NCBI GenBank assembly: GCA_029783825.1
Contig: JAREIK010000343.1
Coordinates: 4,732,294 to 4,796,293 of the forward strand
Length of the DNA: 64,000 nucleotides
Direction of reading: 5' to 3'
Origin: Sapria himalayana
Taxonomy: Eukaryota; Streptophyta; Magnoliopsida; Malpighiales; Rafflesiaceae
Shown here piece after piece: positions 48,889-61,375 of the stretch (its first letter is position 1; each line of letters begins with the position of its first letter). A program made the position numbers and the translations under genes. The notes under the pieces were generated by a model. That model was not told the origin of the DNA. It made no database searches and saw only the letters and a program-made list of their open reading frames with translations.

Positions 48889-51804
48889 TAGAGGTATCAA
48901 ATGGGTAGTGTCATGCAGGCACGACCTATTTTTTGGTGGCCCAATCAGGTTATCGTGCCATGCCTAGCAAGCCTAGGCAAAGTTGAGTCGGGTCATGCCC
49001 GAAGGCTACGTAGCTTGGTCGACAGGTCACCAGTTGTGGCTTATGATTAAAAATATTTTTTGCAAGTTTAAAATTTTAAGTTACTTATTATGAGTTACGA
49101 CATTATATTATTTATTATATTCATATAAATCACAAAAAAAAAATCATTGACACAAATGACAGTTTAATAATCAAAAATATCAAAAAAATATATTCATCAA
49201 TTATCATCCAATCCAAAAAAAAAGAAACACATCACAACAACAACATAAATAAAAATTATCAATCATAATCATACAAGTTCAATCTCAATGTCAATCAGTA
49301 TAAATATACAACTGATCATCTTCACATAAGCATCTGATTGTATCATTAGTAATGGACTTGACATCCTCAAAATTTTACGAGTCATCATCTGCCAGCAACT
49401 CCTCTGCTTTTATTCCTGCATGATCCTAGATGTCTAACCTCGAATTCTCCAAATCTTTCATCTATGCTAGTGCCTCAATAATATCTGGTCACAATTTCAA
49501 TCTTCTATACAAAATGACATTGACTACAATATAAAAAACAATTTCCTCTCTTATACTCTACACTGAAAGAGTCAATAAATCTCATGTCATCTTAGACAGC
49601 ACGGGATAGATGGACTCAAATGATTTTCATCATTATAAAATATTAAGGTTCTTGTTATCGTTATGTAATAGGATTGAGCAGTAATCGATATCTAAGTACC
49701 GAAACAGCTCGCTCTTATTTGACAGTCCACCTCATTATTTTCTCCTCGCTAATTGAATGGAGAAATCATAATCTCCAAATATGATGACCATATCCATACT
49801 GAGAGTTTGGCTACAACTACTATCATACATAATATCATATATATAAATAAATCAGTTAATTTTTTGTAGGTGAATATTTTAAATTGTTATTTCTGGTTCA
49901 TACACGTGGATATTGTTGTATATGTAATTTGTTTTTTATTTTATAATCTGTTTGTATAACAAAATATTTTTTTTCTGTTTTAATATTTTCATGTAAGTGC
50001 AAGAAAAGAAATATTAAAAGGCCGGAGATGCAGCAACAGCACAATAACGGAGATCCCACTGTCCGGTCAGTAGGCCAAAATTTTTGGAACAGAGCCTGAC
50101 CCATTCCATGATCCGACCCACTGCGGTTAAATGAACCGAGATGTTTTTTAATATAAAATAATTTGTAATTTTATTTTTCGGGTGGCTGTTTTTGACCCGT
50201 GAAATTATTCATCGTCTCTCTCTCTTCTCTCTACATGATTTATCGCGACTGCTCTGTGTGTTGCATACTGTAAGACATTTCTGTTTGGTTTAATCTGTAA
50301 CACATAAGCATTTTTCTGGTGGATGTAGCTAGTCGTACTGAGCGACTAGTGAACCACATTATTTTCGATGTTGATTTCTCATATTTTTTGATTCTGTCGT
50401 GTATGCTTGCTGGATTGGGATATATATTGCTTGTTTTCTGTGTTTCTATTGTTTTTGTTTCTTAATCTCACTACCGTGAAAGCACAATTACCCAACAGAT
50501 ATGAATGTCAAAATATTTTTTACCCATTCCACCTTAATCCTAGGATCTATGCAGACACCAAGACAATAAAGAAGTATAATGATAGATCAATATTTTAAGT
50601 ACTTGATTTCTATATTAATAGTAATGTCACTAAATATCAAATCATCTCTAAACTTTTTAAATATACAATAATATCAGAGTCACTAAATAATATCAGATTG
50701 ATCTAACAGTCATCGTATCATAAAAAATCTTCAGGAATTTTATAAATAAAATTCTTATATCAAAATCTCTATCATCTATAATAAATTCATCACTCTTACT
50801 ATTAATATAATTGAATACCACATGTTCGTATTCAACCATAACTCCAACATCAGGTAAGAGTAATTATAACTGTATTTCACATCCATTTGAAATTTTTTCT
50901 TTAGATCCACAGAAAAATAAAAATTATCAAACTCTTGTTGTTTATTAGAAGTTTAAAAATATTTTAGTGAGTTATATATTTTTTCTAATTTGAAGAAAAT
51001 TACTTTCATCCATGCTTATATTATCAAGTTAATGATGTGAGAAGTCAAAATATTTTAGTGAATTATATATTTTTTCTAATTTGGAAAAAATTACTTTCAT
51101 CCATGCTTATATTATCAGGTTAATGATGTGATACATGCATCTAACATGATAGATCTCTCATAATGACTCATCTCTATTGATCCTAATAAACATGTTAATA
51201 ACTATTCCATTATTAGATGCGTTATCAAATATGATACTAAATATTTTATTTTGAATATCATAATTTCTAAAGATTCTCATCATGCACTCATATATGACAA
51301 GGCTATCATGATGATGAAAAATTTTTGAAAATTCTAAAATCTTTTTATTAAGTATCCATTTAGAATCTACATAGTGGGTGATGAGACATATAAAAGATGC
51401 ATCATCGCAACTAATCCACGTGAACCCGAGTCTTTCCATGTGGATGCACTCAGCCAACCACATGATGGGTTATTTAAAAAAACCCACACCATGTGTTCCA
51501 GATGGGGTAGGCAAATTTTTACAAATATTTTAGTATTTTTTTTAAATACCTGGTGGAGTGGAAACAATCCTATTGGACCACACCTGATACTCAGTTCGGG
51601 TTCCAAAGCACGGTACCCATGCCGCTAGACCATGCACATAGCCTGGCACGATGCCCAACACAACCTGACCTAGCACGACATGAGCCATGCCCCAAGCCAG
51701 CATGACCCAATTCCAGGGATGATTATGGACCGTGTCGTGCCGCGTGGGTCAGGCTTGACTCAATTAGGTCATGCTCGAGTCGCCCAGCCCACTTGCCGCC
51801 TTTA
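48889..51804 (-). mobile_element. Ac-like hAT element with transposase relic, perfect 8-bp target duplication
   Basis: The ends are TAGAGGTATCAAATGGG and, inverted, TAAAGGCGGCAAGTGGG. The flanks are TCATATGT on both sides (48881-48888 and 51805-51812). On the minus strand, 51165-51430 encodes hAT transposase core: FICLITHYVDSKWILNKKIL, IYECMMRIFRNYDIQNK and FSIIFDNASNN. Then come HVRC and IINLII (about 51080-51150). At 49430-49560 is the C-terminal dimerisation part (NVILYRRLKL, PDIIEALA, MKDLE). Stops show it is inactive. A solo LTR (49914-50497) is nested inside, and a 91-bp tandem duplication lies at 50960-51130. Confidence 0.92.
49914..50497. mobile_element. Solo LTR, 584 bp, with perfect 5-bp target duplication
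   Basis: It begins TGTTGTATATGTAATTT and ends AATTACCCAACA. Flanks are GATAT at 49909-49913 and GATAT at 50498-50502. It is a diverged sister of the LTR at 47890-48443, sharing CGTACTGAGCGACTAG and the final TTTCTTAATCT region. Being inside the hAT element, it is the youngest of three nested layers here. Confidence 0.92.
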
Positions 51805-51812
51805 TCATATGT

Positions 51813-53375
51813 CTGAGTGTATTCAATTAAATGAGTCATTATTCATACCAACTTGACGTGTAAAATAAAAAACTCATATATAATTTTCTAACTAAATATA
51901 TCATACTCTAGAGTAAAAAAACCTTTAGAACTATGATAAAACATTTACAACATTGTTAGTATTTGATGATTAAATTAAAAATATATAAATAAAAGATCCA
52001 ATACTCACAAACACCTAGAATGTGATCCCGCCATAAAAAACAATACAAATGGTTCATGTCAATCAATTCTAAATAAAATCTTCTAAGTTTTGTAATCCAC
52101 AAATAAATATTAGTTGAAGAAAAAATAAAATCATAAGTTATCTAAAAAAACAACTCGTTGAAAATAGATTAACAACATAATTAAAAATAAGTACAACATA
52201 AAAAAATGATCAAACACCAATAGTATAATAGTCCAATTAGCAAAAAGAATATATACTCTTACCCTGGGGCCATGAGTTTGATCTCAGGGATGTTAGATAT
52301 GCTCCTCAAGGTGTAAGCATATTTTATCATACTATTAAGATATGAGTCTTACAAGCTTCAATCTTGAGGTCTAAAACCCTAGGGCCCTTATATGGGGAGA
52401 ATGATAATATGGGTTTGGTTTTTGGGAGGGGTGGGGGGATAAAAAAAATGAACAAATTGAATAATATTATATACAATGACTTAAAAGGATTTATCATTAA
52501 AAAAAAAAAAGAAATGATCAAATTGAATACTATTATATACAATGACTTAAAAGAATTTATCATTAATTATAAAAATATTGATAGAATAATAAAAAAAATA
52601 ATAAATGAAAAATAATTACTAATAATATAAGTATTAGCTTATCTGTTAATAATCAAACACACTAAAGTATGAGTACAAGTAATAAAAATAATAATATCTG
52701 AAAAAAGGTAAGTATCCACTGCTTCCTAAGAGAAAAATTTTATATACATATCTCTAATAAGTGTCATTGTAAATGAATTATTTGAGGACTCATTGATAAC
52801 TCAGATAGCATCTCTCTCAATAATCTATAATAATCTATTTTCATTGGAAATAACCACCAACACTCACCTTAAATATGTCTCTTCTTCCTATAATATATGT
52901 ATAGTAGAAAGAATCTCCTACATTGCATAGTGATGACATATCACATATCTCTCCAACTAATCCCAAAAATCAAAAAATACAGATTTGTCCAAAATAAAAT
53001 TAAAATTTCCTCGATATGAAACCTCAATAATAATCTGTTCTAAAATTGAAATAAAGATTTTCTCAATCCAAAACCATGTAGACACGGTGACAATTTAGGA
53101 GAAATAGTAATTTGACCCCGAATCAAGATTAGGTTTTCTCAAAGCAATCTTCATACACCAACTGCCCAAAGCAAAATCACTGCACTCATGATATCTGAAA
53201 AATGCAATTTCCACCTGTACAACAGCATTTTCTTGGTGCATTTCTGCACTCATGATGTTGGCATAATGGATGAGAGTACTCACAAGTTGAGTACTCTCAT
53301 CCATAGTGCAGCAAAGTAAAACTATAGATAAAAAAATAAAATATTATAAACTATAAAAATGTATACTACCACATT
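51813..53375 (-). mobile_element. 5' part and 5' LTR of copia relic M-A
   Basis: Right after the hAT target duplication the sequence (CTGAGTGTATTCAATTAAAT, then GAGTCATTATTCATACC) matches M-B at about 56415-56460, so M-A continues here. The minus-strand LTR starts near 53375 (TGTGGTAGTATACATT) and shares the TTTACTTTGCTGCACTATGG segment with the LTR at 46104. Its lower border and primer site were not found. 52260-52620 is AT-rich, with two near copies of AATACTATTATATACAATGA. Confidence 0.5.
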
Positions 53376-54003
53376 TACAAAAAATAAAATTAAATTTGTT
53401 AAAAAATTAGTTAATTTTTTTAGAACTTGATTAAATTTAAGTTTGAAAAAATGTATGCATAAATTATAATTTATCAATATTATTAAAAAATAATAAGATT
53501 ATATATTTATATGAAAAAAAAATGTGATTACATTTTTTTAATTATTACCTCCATAAAAAATTTTATTAACAAAAACTCATTATGATAGAATCTAATATGA
53601 AAAAAAGAATACAATTTTAATAAGTTTATAATCACAATCATTATTCAAAAAAAAAATCAATATTTAAATTAATTAATTATTGAGATTTAATTTATTACAC
53701 ATACATTGTATATAATTCTAATATGAAAAAAGAATAACTATTATTTAATTTATCTTTAATATTAATATACAAAAAATAATATATAAATACAAAATCAATA
53801 TTTAAATTATTGAAATTTATTATCACATACATTATATTTGAACAAACTACTACAATAAAACTCATAAAAATATGATATACAAGTGAAGCCCTTATAAAAT
53901 GGGTTAGATGGATTGGGGTATCCTACAAGTTGGGTGCACTAGTACATAAAAAAACAATAAAATAAAATAAAAAAATACAACAATAATATCTAAATTGCAA
54001 CAC
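53376..54003 (-). mobile_element. 3' LTR area of copia relic M-B
   Basis: On the minus strand GAGGGG is followed by TGTTGCAATTTAG at 54003, a polypurine tract and LTR start. The first 90 bp resemble the M-A LTRs (ACAAGTTGGGTGCACTAGT region). The rest, to 53376, is AT-rich with no further features. Confidence 0.5.
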
Positions 54004-57000
54004 CCCTCAGCTAATTTATAATTAATAATAGTTATATCTTGAATCTTCTTCATGAAAAAAAAAATAATCATTTCAATATATTTTATCTGCTCATACAATA
54101 CTAAAATAAAAGTTATATGTCTCATTATTTGACTATCATAATAAAGAATAATAAAATAAAAATGTGAGTATTCAAACTCCTCAAATGTTAGATCTAAAAT
54201 ATCTTATATGTGATTGTCACTATCACCTTAATGTATATTTCTTAATTTTTTATGAGATAAAATTTTCTTCGAGAAAAATATAAAATTGATGAAAACATGA
54301 TCTACAAAAAAAAGATTTTCGTCAACTCTAAATATCCAACTAACTGCAGATATCTATGATCAACAAAAAAAATTCCAAGCCTAATAAATTTCTTCCCACA
54401 CCCGAACATGCATATAACAGTGTCCAGGTGAGCCTTCCCCTTCCATGAAGAATTTAAAAAATAACTACGTTTATTTACTACATATTTTTTATATCTGGTT
54501 TGTTGATAGTTAGATAATTGATCTTTGTTATAATTATCATATAAATAATAAAATCAACTAGAAGAATCACATCAGACAAAAAATTAATATCTTGATCAAT
54601 TAGAATATTCATTTGAGTTCAACCCAAAAAGTTAACATCTATAAAAGTATCAACCAAAAATCTACTATGTGACAACACAATCGTACTCTTGGAGTATATG
54701 ACATCTATCTCAAAAAAACATATGAGTCTCTGAAGTTTTATTGTCTAAAACTATGACTGAAAATATTCATTAAGTTGAAAATTCATAACTTATCTCTCGA
54801 AAAATAAATATCATTCATGTACATTATAAGCAATATCATACTGATATTAAATCTGTTTCACGAGAACAAAAAAGATATATAACACATATAAGCCAAATGA
54901 GTTGACTGTCTATGAAAATTTTGTAAACTAAGGTTTCGATAATTACTTCAAGCTATAATATCTTCCACAATTTGTATATTAAATATATCTGTGCAGCTCA
55001 AAACCCAAGAAGTTGCTCTATATATTTATCCTCTTCAAGATAATTGTGAAGAAAGACATTATCGATATATAACTAGAGTATCCTTCGTATGTAAGATGAT
55101 AACAATAATATAAAAATCAATATAAAAACCATGGTGATCACTAAAGAAAAAACAACCTTGTGACATGCACCAAATGTCTGAGGGAACCCCCACAACAAGA
55201 CTCGTCTGAAGATGAACTATTTTCTTATCTAGTTCAATCTTCACAAGAAATACCAACCTATAATCAATAATAGACATTCCCAAAGATCAATGTACTAATT
55301 CTCAAAACTTAGAATGAAAAATATTTATCTCCTCAAGTATAAACTAATACCACAACGAGTGAGATGATACTTTAGTAGGAGATCTGCATATCTTAGTATT
55401 ATCAAGAAAAGTAAAAAAAAAATATGAGAATGATGATAGATATAAAATAAGATATTGAGTATAACTTATTTATTTTTTCTAGAAAATGATTAAAATATCA
55501 AGATCAAAAAAGTTAGCTACAAAATCATTTGCCTTTTTAGGATATACTCTTATATTTGACCATGCTATGTATGTCTCTTATTCCTAATATAGACTCTAAG
55601 TCCCTGGTCATCAAATGTTTTAGTCTTTCGTTCATCATGAGACAAATATAGAGTAGCGTCATAAACTATCAAATCATTTAAACTTTAGAGAGATGTATAT
55701 TCTTTGACAACTTAACTATCTTCAAAATTAATATAATTTATACTTGTTAGTAGATATGATAACTCTATAGGTGTCATCATAATATAGACCAATTAGGTTA
55801 CATACATTTGATATGTAACTTTCTCTATTTATTGGAGCCCAAGAGTGACTACATATGAGTACAAAAAAATATGTCTAGAAATATCTTCTAAGCTTTCTCT
55901 TCCCGAGCTCACTAAAATATGTCCAAAAACCTTTTTTGGATACCAGAGAAACCAAAAGAGACAGATTTCAAACCAAGAAAAGCAAAATATATACTCCCAT
56001 AGATTATAAGAGAAAAACTAGCTAAATTTTTTCTAAAATATAATATCTAAAAGAATACATAATGTGAAATAAAAGAAGATATATGATAAAAAATATAACT
56101 TGTGATTAACACATCTCCAAGGATGCTTTAGAACACTTCTACCACAGAAGATTCCGAACTATCTCAGCTAAATATTTATTTGCCTTTTATGTAATCTTAT
56201 TTTATGAGAGTATGCTAACATAAGAAATATGATATACAATCTCATAATCAATACCATAAGTATTCATATTATCCTACATATACTCTAAACCTTTATCACT
56301 CATAAATTAGTGATATAAAGAGAAAAAAAATCAACAAAGTAAATCAAATATAATTATTAATAAACATAATAAAATATTAAAATTCATATCGAATCTCATC
56401 TCTACTAGATTCCTATATGTCTAAATGTATCATATAAAATGAGACGTTACTAACAATAGTCAATCATGAAGGATAAAAAACTCTGATATGCATTCTTAAT
56501 TGATATGCCTTACAATCTAGTGTAAAAATATTTTTAACACTAAAAAATATATTTTTAGCTTGACTAATAATAAATGATTGACTAATAATAAATGACCAAG
56601 TCAAAATAGTACAAATAAAAAAACAAGTATGCTCAAAGGTATTGTGAGATATCATACTATATAAGAAAATACAAAAACCATCATGTTCAATTCCAAATTA
56701 AATTTTTCTCAAAATCTTCTAATTTTACAAATAAATATCTATAAAAAAATTAACTCATATTTAAATTAACTAAAAAACTCAGAAAAATAATTCATAAAAT
56801 AATCAAGAATAAATAAAATATTTTAAAAAAATAAAGAACTAAACTAAATATTCTCATAACCAATAACTTCTAGTAGCTTGTCATCAACTATCATAATACT
56901 CAATGAACAATAAAAAAATAATAGTAAAAAAAATAATTATTTTTAATATGATTATTGGCTCATGAATAGTAATTCATTAGCCATTGGGGAGGAATCTAAT

Positions 57001-57141
57001 ATATTCTCATTCAGTAAGTATATTCTCATTCAGTAAATATATTCTCATTCAGTAAGTATATTCTCATTAAATAAGAAATCTATGAAGCCCCCTAGATAGA
57101 TCCAATGGCTAGCCTCTAGGCTTCTCTAATCAAAATCCCGT
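54004..57141 (-). mobile_element. Degraded Ty1/copia internal region (M-B), minus strand
   Basis: It runs parallel to M-A. 56200-56290 on the minus strand gives NKIT...KANKYLAEI at the position of the integrase PQQNG-VVERKNR motif. 54030-54400 matches the RNase H end of M-A. The minus strand carries TTGTATCATAGCTC at 57142-57155, a decayed tRNA-Met primer site, which fixes the 5' border. A 19-bp unit (TATTCTCATTCAGTAAGTA) is repeated four times at 57002-57077. No open frame survives. Confidence 0.6.
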
Positions 57142-57470
57142 GAGCTATGATACAATATCATATATCTCTATTGCCCAAGATATATATAATGACATTAATT
57201 TTCATAATATCTTATGTCATGCAAGATGAAAAGATAAAAATTAACTTTAACTCAATTGATTGTCACTTGGCAATCAATCAATAAGTGTCAATCTATAATC
57301 AAGTTTTCTTTGTCGCATGATTAGATGGTTCATTCATCAAGTGATTCATTATCCCCCAACCAAAAAATCACATTTTAACTCCAATAGCTCATTGGATATT
57401 TGGATATAATTCTTGTGCTTCCGCTTCCATAAAACATTAAATTAGATTTTGAATTCCTCCATAAATGTGT

Positions 57471-57634
57471 CGTTGAGATTTTATTCACAATTTACTATTT
57501 ATTTTATTTTATTTGATGAGAAGACCCAACATGTGAGCTGCTCCAATAATTTTTATCTGTTATATAAAGGTAATATGTAAGACACTTTAGATCATGAGTA
57601 TTATTTATTTTTTCTGCATTTTAACATATCACAT
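57471..57634 (+). mobile_element. 5' LTR and primer-binding site of copia P3
   Basis: An LTR-like segment starts CGTTGAGATTTTATT (decayed TGTTGAG). It contains GAGAAGACCCAACATGTGAG, a TATA stretch (TTATATAAAGG) and ends ...ACATATCACA. TGGTATCAGAG at 57634-57644 is a good tRNA-Met primer site. The LTR pairs with 63173 onward (ATGAGAGAACCTAACCTATG). Confidence 0.65.
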
Positions 57635-57644
57635 GGTATCAGAG

Positions 57645-60600
57645 TATTATTTATTTTTTTCGCACACTCACTATGTGCGACTACAATGCACACAAGCGCA
57701 AAGTAGCATAGAAGATGAGCATGGTGGCACACAACAACAGAGCACATGGTTGAGCAAGCAATAGTGCACATAGTTGGGCATGTGGTGCACCGCACAATTG
57801 GGCACATAGTGGTGCATGCAATTGGGCTTGGTGGTGAGCAACAACAATCCTAGTTGTAGAATCTATATTTAATATGAAATAAAAAAAACAAAATAAAAAA
57901 AACAAAAGGACAAGAGAAAATTAAGTGCTTCTATTTTTTAGAGGAACTACATTATGTAACATATATTGATTATCGTAAGAAAAATAAATGAAAGAGAGTC
58001 ATAATCTTATATACTCATTACAGGAAGATAGAATACATAATAAATATTTGTGGAATATTATTTTCTGAAGAAAGACTGAGAGCATTACATAATAGTGAGA
58101 AAGATAAATTAACTATCATGGTCATCTAGAAATTCTCAGAGTCTATCCACCATAATACTTACTAAAAAGAAATATACAAATCTCTTATTTAAAAAAATAA
58201 TAGATCATTCCATTCTTTTAGGTATCATAAATTACTTCATCCATACCCTTACTTTAAACTTATAGATTATCAACAAAGAAATAAATATTCATATCACTGA
58301 TAATCATCTTATATTCTCTATCTTCTTTTTTTATTTTAAAAACATTATTACCTCCAATGAAAAATGCTTGAAAGCCATTAGTTATGATACTATTCGGCTT
58401 TAATCTTTATTACTCTCTTGTATCATATAAATCCTTAATTATTTTATTAGTTTACTTTATATGAGTTATTTTTCTAAACAACTCAACTATCATTTTATTT
58501 TACTTCAACTAATATTTATTTAGAAGATTATAAACTCTAAAAAATATTCTATTTAAAATTGAGCAAGTTGGATGTTTGTTCTCTCTTTACCAATAATATC
58601 TCGCTTCACATGTATGAGTGTATTGAACTCATACTTGTGCATTCTCAGCTTAACCACCCATCATTGCCCAAGTTGAAAATTATTTATCCTAATCTCAAAA
58701 GTATTTCAACCATAAAGTATGTAATATGTCTAGAAGTGTTAGCAGTGCCAAGCACAGCATGATTTAGGCATGCCTGGCAATATACGACATGGTTCAGCCA
58801 TGTCTAACAATACACGACATGATTCAGCCATGTCTAACAATACACGACATGGTTCAGCCATGCATGACACAACATAATTCAACCGTGCCTAGACATGCCA
58901 CGAGTTCAGATTGTGTCGGGCTAAACTTTTTGGCACGAGAGACACAACACTACCCTGCATGATGGCCCATTTGGGCTAGTTTTGGCCTGGTTGGCCCAAG
59001 GCATGTTCCAGGCTAACCTGGAGATGACTCAAGCTAGCCTAAAATGAATCAGCTAGCTTGGATCAAACCCAAGCTAGCTTGAAATGAACTGAATTAGTCT
59101 GGAATAAACTAGGCTAGCCTAGCCAGGTCTATCCCAACTTGGAATGACCTAGCACGACTCAACCAAAATGCAAGCCAAAGGGTCATCCTGAACTTCTCAT
59201 TTTCAAAGCTGGGCTGGCATGCCACGGTTCATGCTAAAAACCATGACATGATGACTCAGACAAACCTACAAAAAATGAGGCATCCCAGCACCATGTTACA
59301 ACTCATTTGACACCTCTAAGTATGTCAGCTAAGAAAGCCCACCAGGGCTTCATATCATACATGTCAATCTATTTTAGTAGAGATACGAGCAAAGAAAATT
59401 TTAAGTATTTAATCACATTTGTTGATTACTACTCGAAATATATTTGAAAATATATTTTTATTGACAGATTAAATATCATTTTTATTTTTCAGACTTTTCA
59501 CATTCAATAAAAATATTAAAAATTCAAGTAAGAAAATATGTCAAACTAATTTATCACATATTATATAAATCATGAAAATATATACTAGACTTCAAATGTT
59601 AAGATACCCCCAACAACATAATATTGTTGAAAGGAAAAATAAACACCAAATTAAGATGGTTCTGACAAGCCTACTTCAAAAAATATCCTGAAATATTTTT
59701 TTTGGAAGATACAATTTTCACAACAATCTACTTTATCAATTGAATGTCCTATTCTCTTTATTCTTAGTGCATGCCCTTCCAGATCTTATATCTTGATGAA
59801 AGGTTATTTTGTTTGTCTTTCAAAATTTTTGAATGTATTTATTTTGTCCTCAATCTCTCTCAAAAACTAGATAAACTAACATTTAGGATCTTGAGATATA
59901 TTTTTTTTACATATTCTAATATCCAAAAAGAGTTTAAGTATTTCTCATCAAAAACTAATAGGATTTTAATAAGTGTATATGTTATCTTTTTTAACATTAT
60001 CAAATTCTTTAACAAGATTAAGAAAAATATGAATCCAAATGTTACACATAAATTTATTACTCTTCCTCTCTTGTCTATAGTCATGTCTCGATCACCAATT
60101 AGTAGAAGAGTACTTTATCAACTACATCTAATCATGTTGATATTGAATATGATATTATTCTTATGAAGTCATCATACCTACTAATAAATTAAAAACACAT
60201 TGAATATAAGAAAAGAGAGGATTCTCAAGTAGGCAAATCTCTTTCAAACCCAGATGATGTTAGAATTACAAGAGTCTGCATCAGTACAAATTCATATTGA
60301 GTAGACAACTACAACACTTAATTACCTAGAACTTAGTCTATACTAAAAGTAAAGATTAAAATATCAATTTCTACAAATATATTGGTACTTGGATTTTACG
60401 GATATATCGGATATATCGAAGATATATTATTATGTATTTGTATTAATGGATATAACAATACTTAAAATTTATAGATATATCGGAGATATATTGGTGGATA
60501 TATCAAAAATTATTATCATTGACTAGAAGAGAGAGACATGTTCAATCTAATCAAATTAGAGATAAACTTACAAAGGAACCAAACAATACTACAACTAGTT

Positions 60601-61375
60601 TCTTCAATCCTGACATTCTAATTGTTCTTCAAAAAGAATAGAAATGTTATACTAAACACTCAATTTCATAAATTTTGTCATATTCTTACTTTTTTCTTTC
60701 TTTTGTTTCTTTATTCTTCTCTTGGTGATTCTAGCATAATCAAATCTTTTTCTGAGATATTATCTCATTAAGAATGATATCAGACCATAATAGATGAAAT
60801 GCATACCCTCCGCTCTAATGGGACATAGGAACTAGTACAATGATCTTCAAGAATGTCTATTATTGGATACAAGCAAGTGTTCATTGAAAAGACACATCTA
60901 GATGAGAATGTAGATCATCTAAAAATAAGACTTATAATGAGTGAATATAATTAGATATTTAGAGTGGACTATCAAGATATTTACTTTTAGTGACCAAAAT
61001 AATCATATTACATATTCTTATTTCTCTTGTAGTATCTCAAAGTTAAAGGATATACTAGCTAGACATGCAGAATATATTTCTTCATAGTAACTTTGAAGAA
61101 GTGTACATGAAGCAGCCATCAAAGTTTTAAGTAATACAATCATGTATAGTTTGTATATTGCAAAAGATATTGTACAGCCTAAAGCAATCACCCATAATAT
61201 GATTTGTGAGATTTCATAGGTAGTCACTTCATTTGAATTACAGATGTGTGATGCTAATTTTTCTTTATTCTTACAAAATAATCCGAATGATATGATAATT
61301 TTATTGATTGCATACATAAATATAATTTTGATTATGAGAAATAATAAGTTAAGAATCACTCAACTCAAGTACCTT
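57645..61375 (+). mobile_element. Degraded Ty1/copia gag-pol (P3), split by an hAT MITE
   Basis: In order on the plus strand: a leader with GGGCACATAGTGGTGCA-like repeats (57660-57840); gag-preintegrase with LVHSQLNHPSLPKLKIIYPN (58637-58696); the MITE; and integrase with FKYLITFVDYYSKYI (59400-59450) and YPQQHNIVERKNKHQIKM (59610-59660). Then come an integrase end with LDKLTFRILRYIFFTYSNIQ (59865-59930) and reverse transcriptase with YQTIIDEMHTLRSNGT (60780-60825), SIIGYKQVFIEKTHLDENVD (60860-60920) and MIILLIAYINIILI (61288-61330). The catalytic DD is gone. It is the most complete copia pol here. Confidence 0.88.
58731..59318. mobile_element. hAT MITE, 588 bp, with 8-bp target duplication
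   Basis: The ends are TAGAAGTGTTAGCAGTGCC and, inverted, TAGAGGTGTCAAATGAG. Flanks are AATATGTC (58723-58730) and AGTATGTC (59319-59326), 7 of 8 identical. A 30-bp unit starting ACGACATGGTTCAGCCATG is repeated three times at 58784-58870 and contains the palindrome CATGGTTCAGCCATG. A CTAGCTT/AAGCTAG-rich part follows at 59030-59110. It splits the copia P3 frame. No coding sequence. Confidence 0.9.

Noticed and set aside
47890..50497. A single 2.6-kb LTR retrotransposon with two LTRs
   Set aside because: Each LTR has its own target duplication and an hAT border lies between them.
53095..53304. 69-codon minus-strand frame with ordinary composition, possible exon
   Set aside because: It lies inside the 5' LTR area of copia M-A and matches no part of the 5'-nucleotidase family; no splice context.
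57601..57905. Minus-strand frames rich in CAQLCA-type repeats
   Set aside because: Low-complexity translation of the repetitive copia leader just after the primer-binding site.
61018..61359. 113-codon minus-strand frame
   Set aside because: It is the antisense shadow of decayed plus-strand copia reverse transcriptase.
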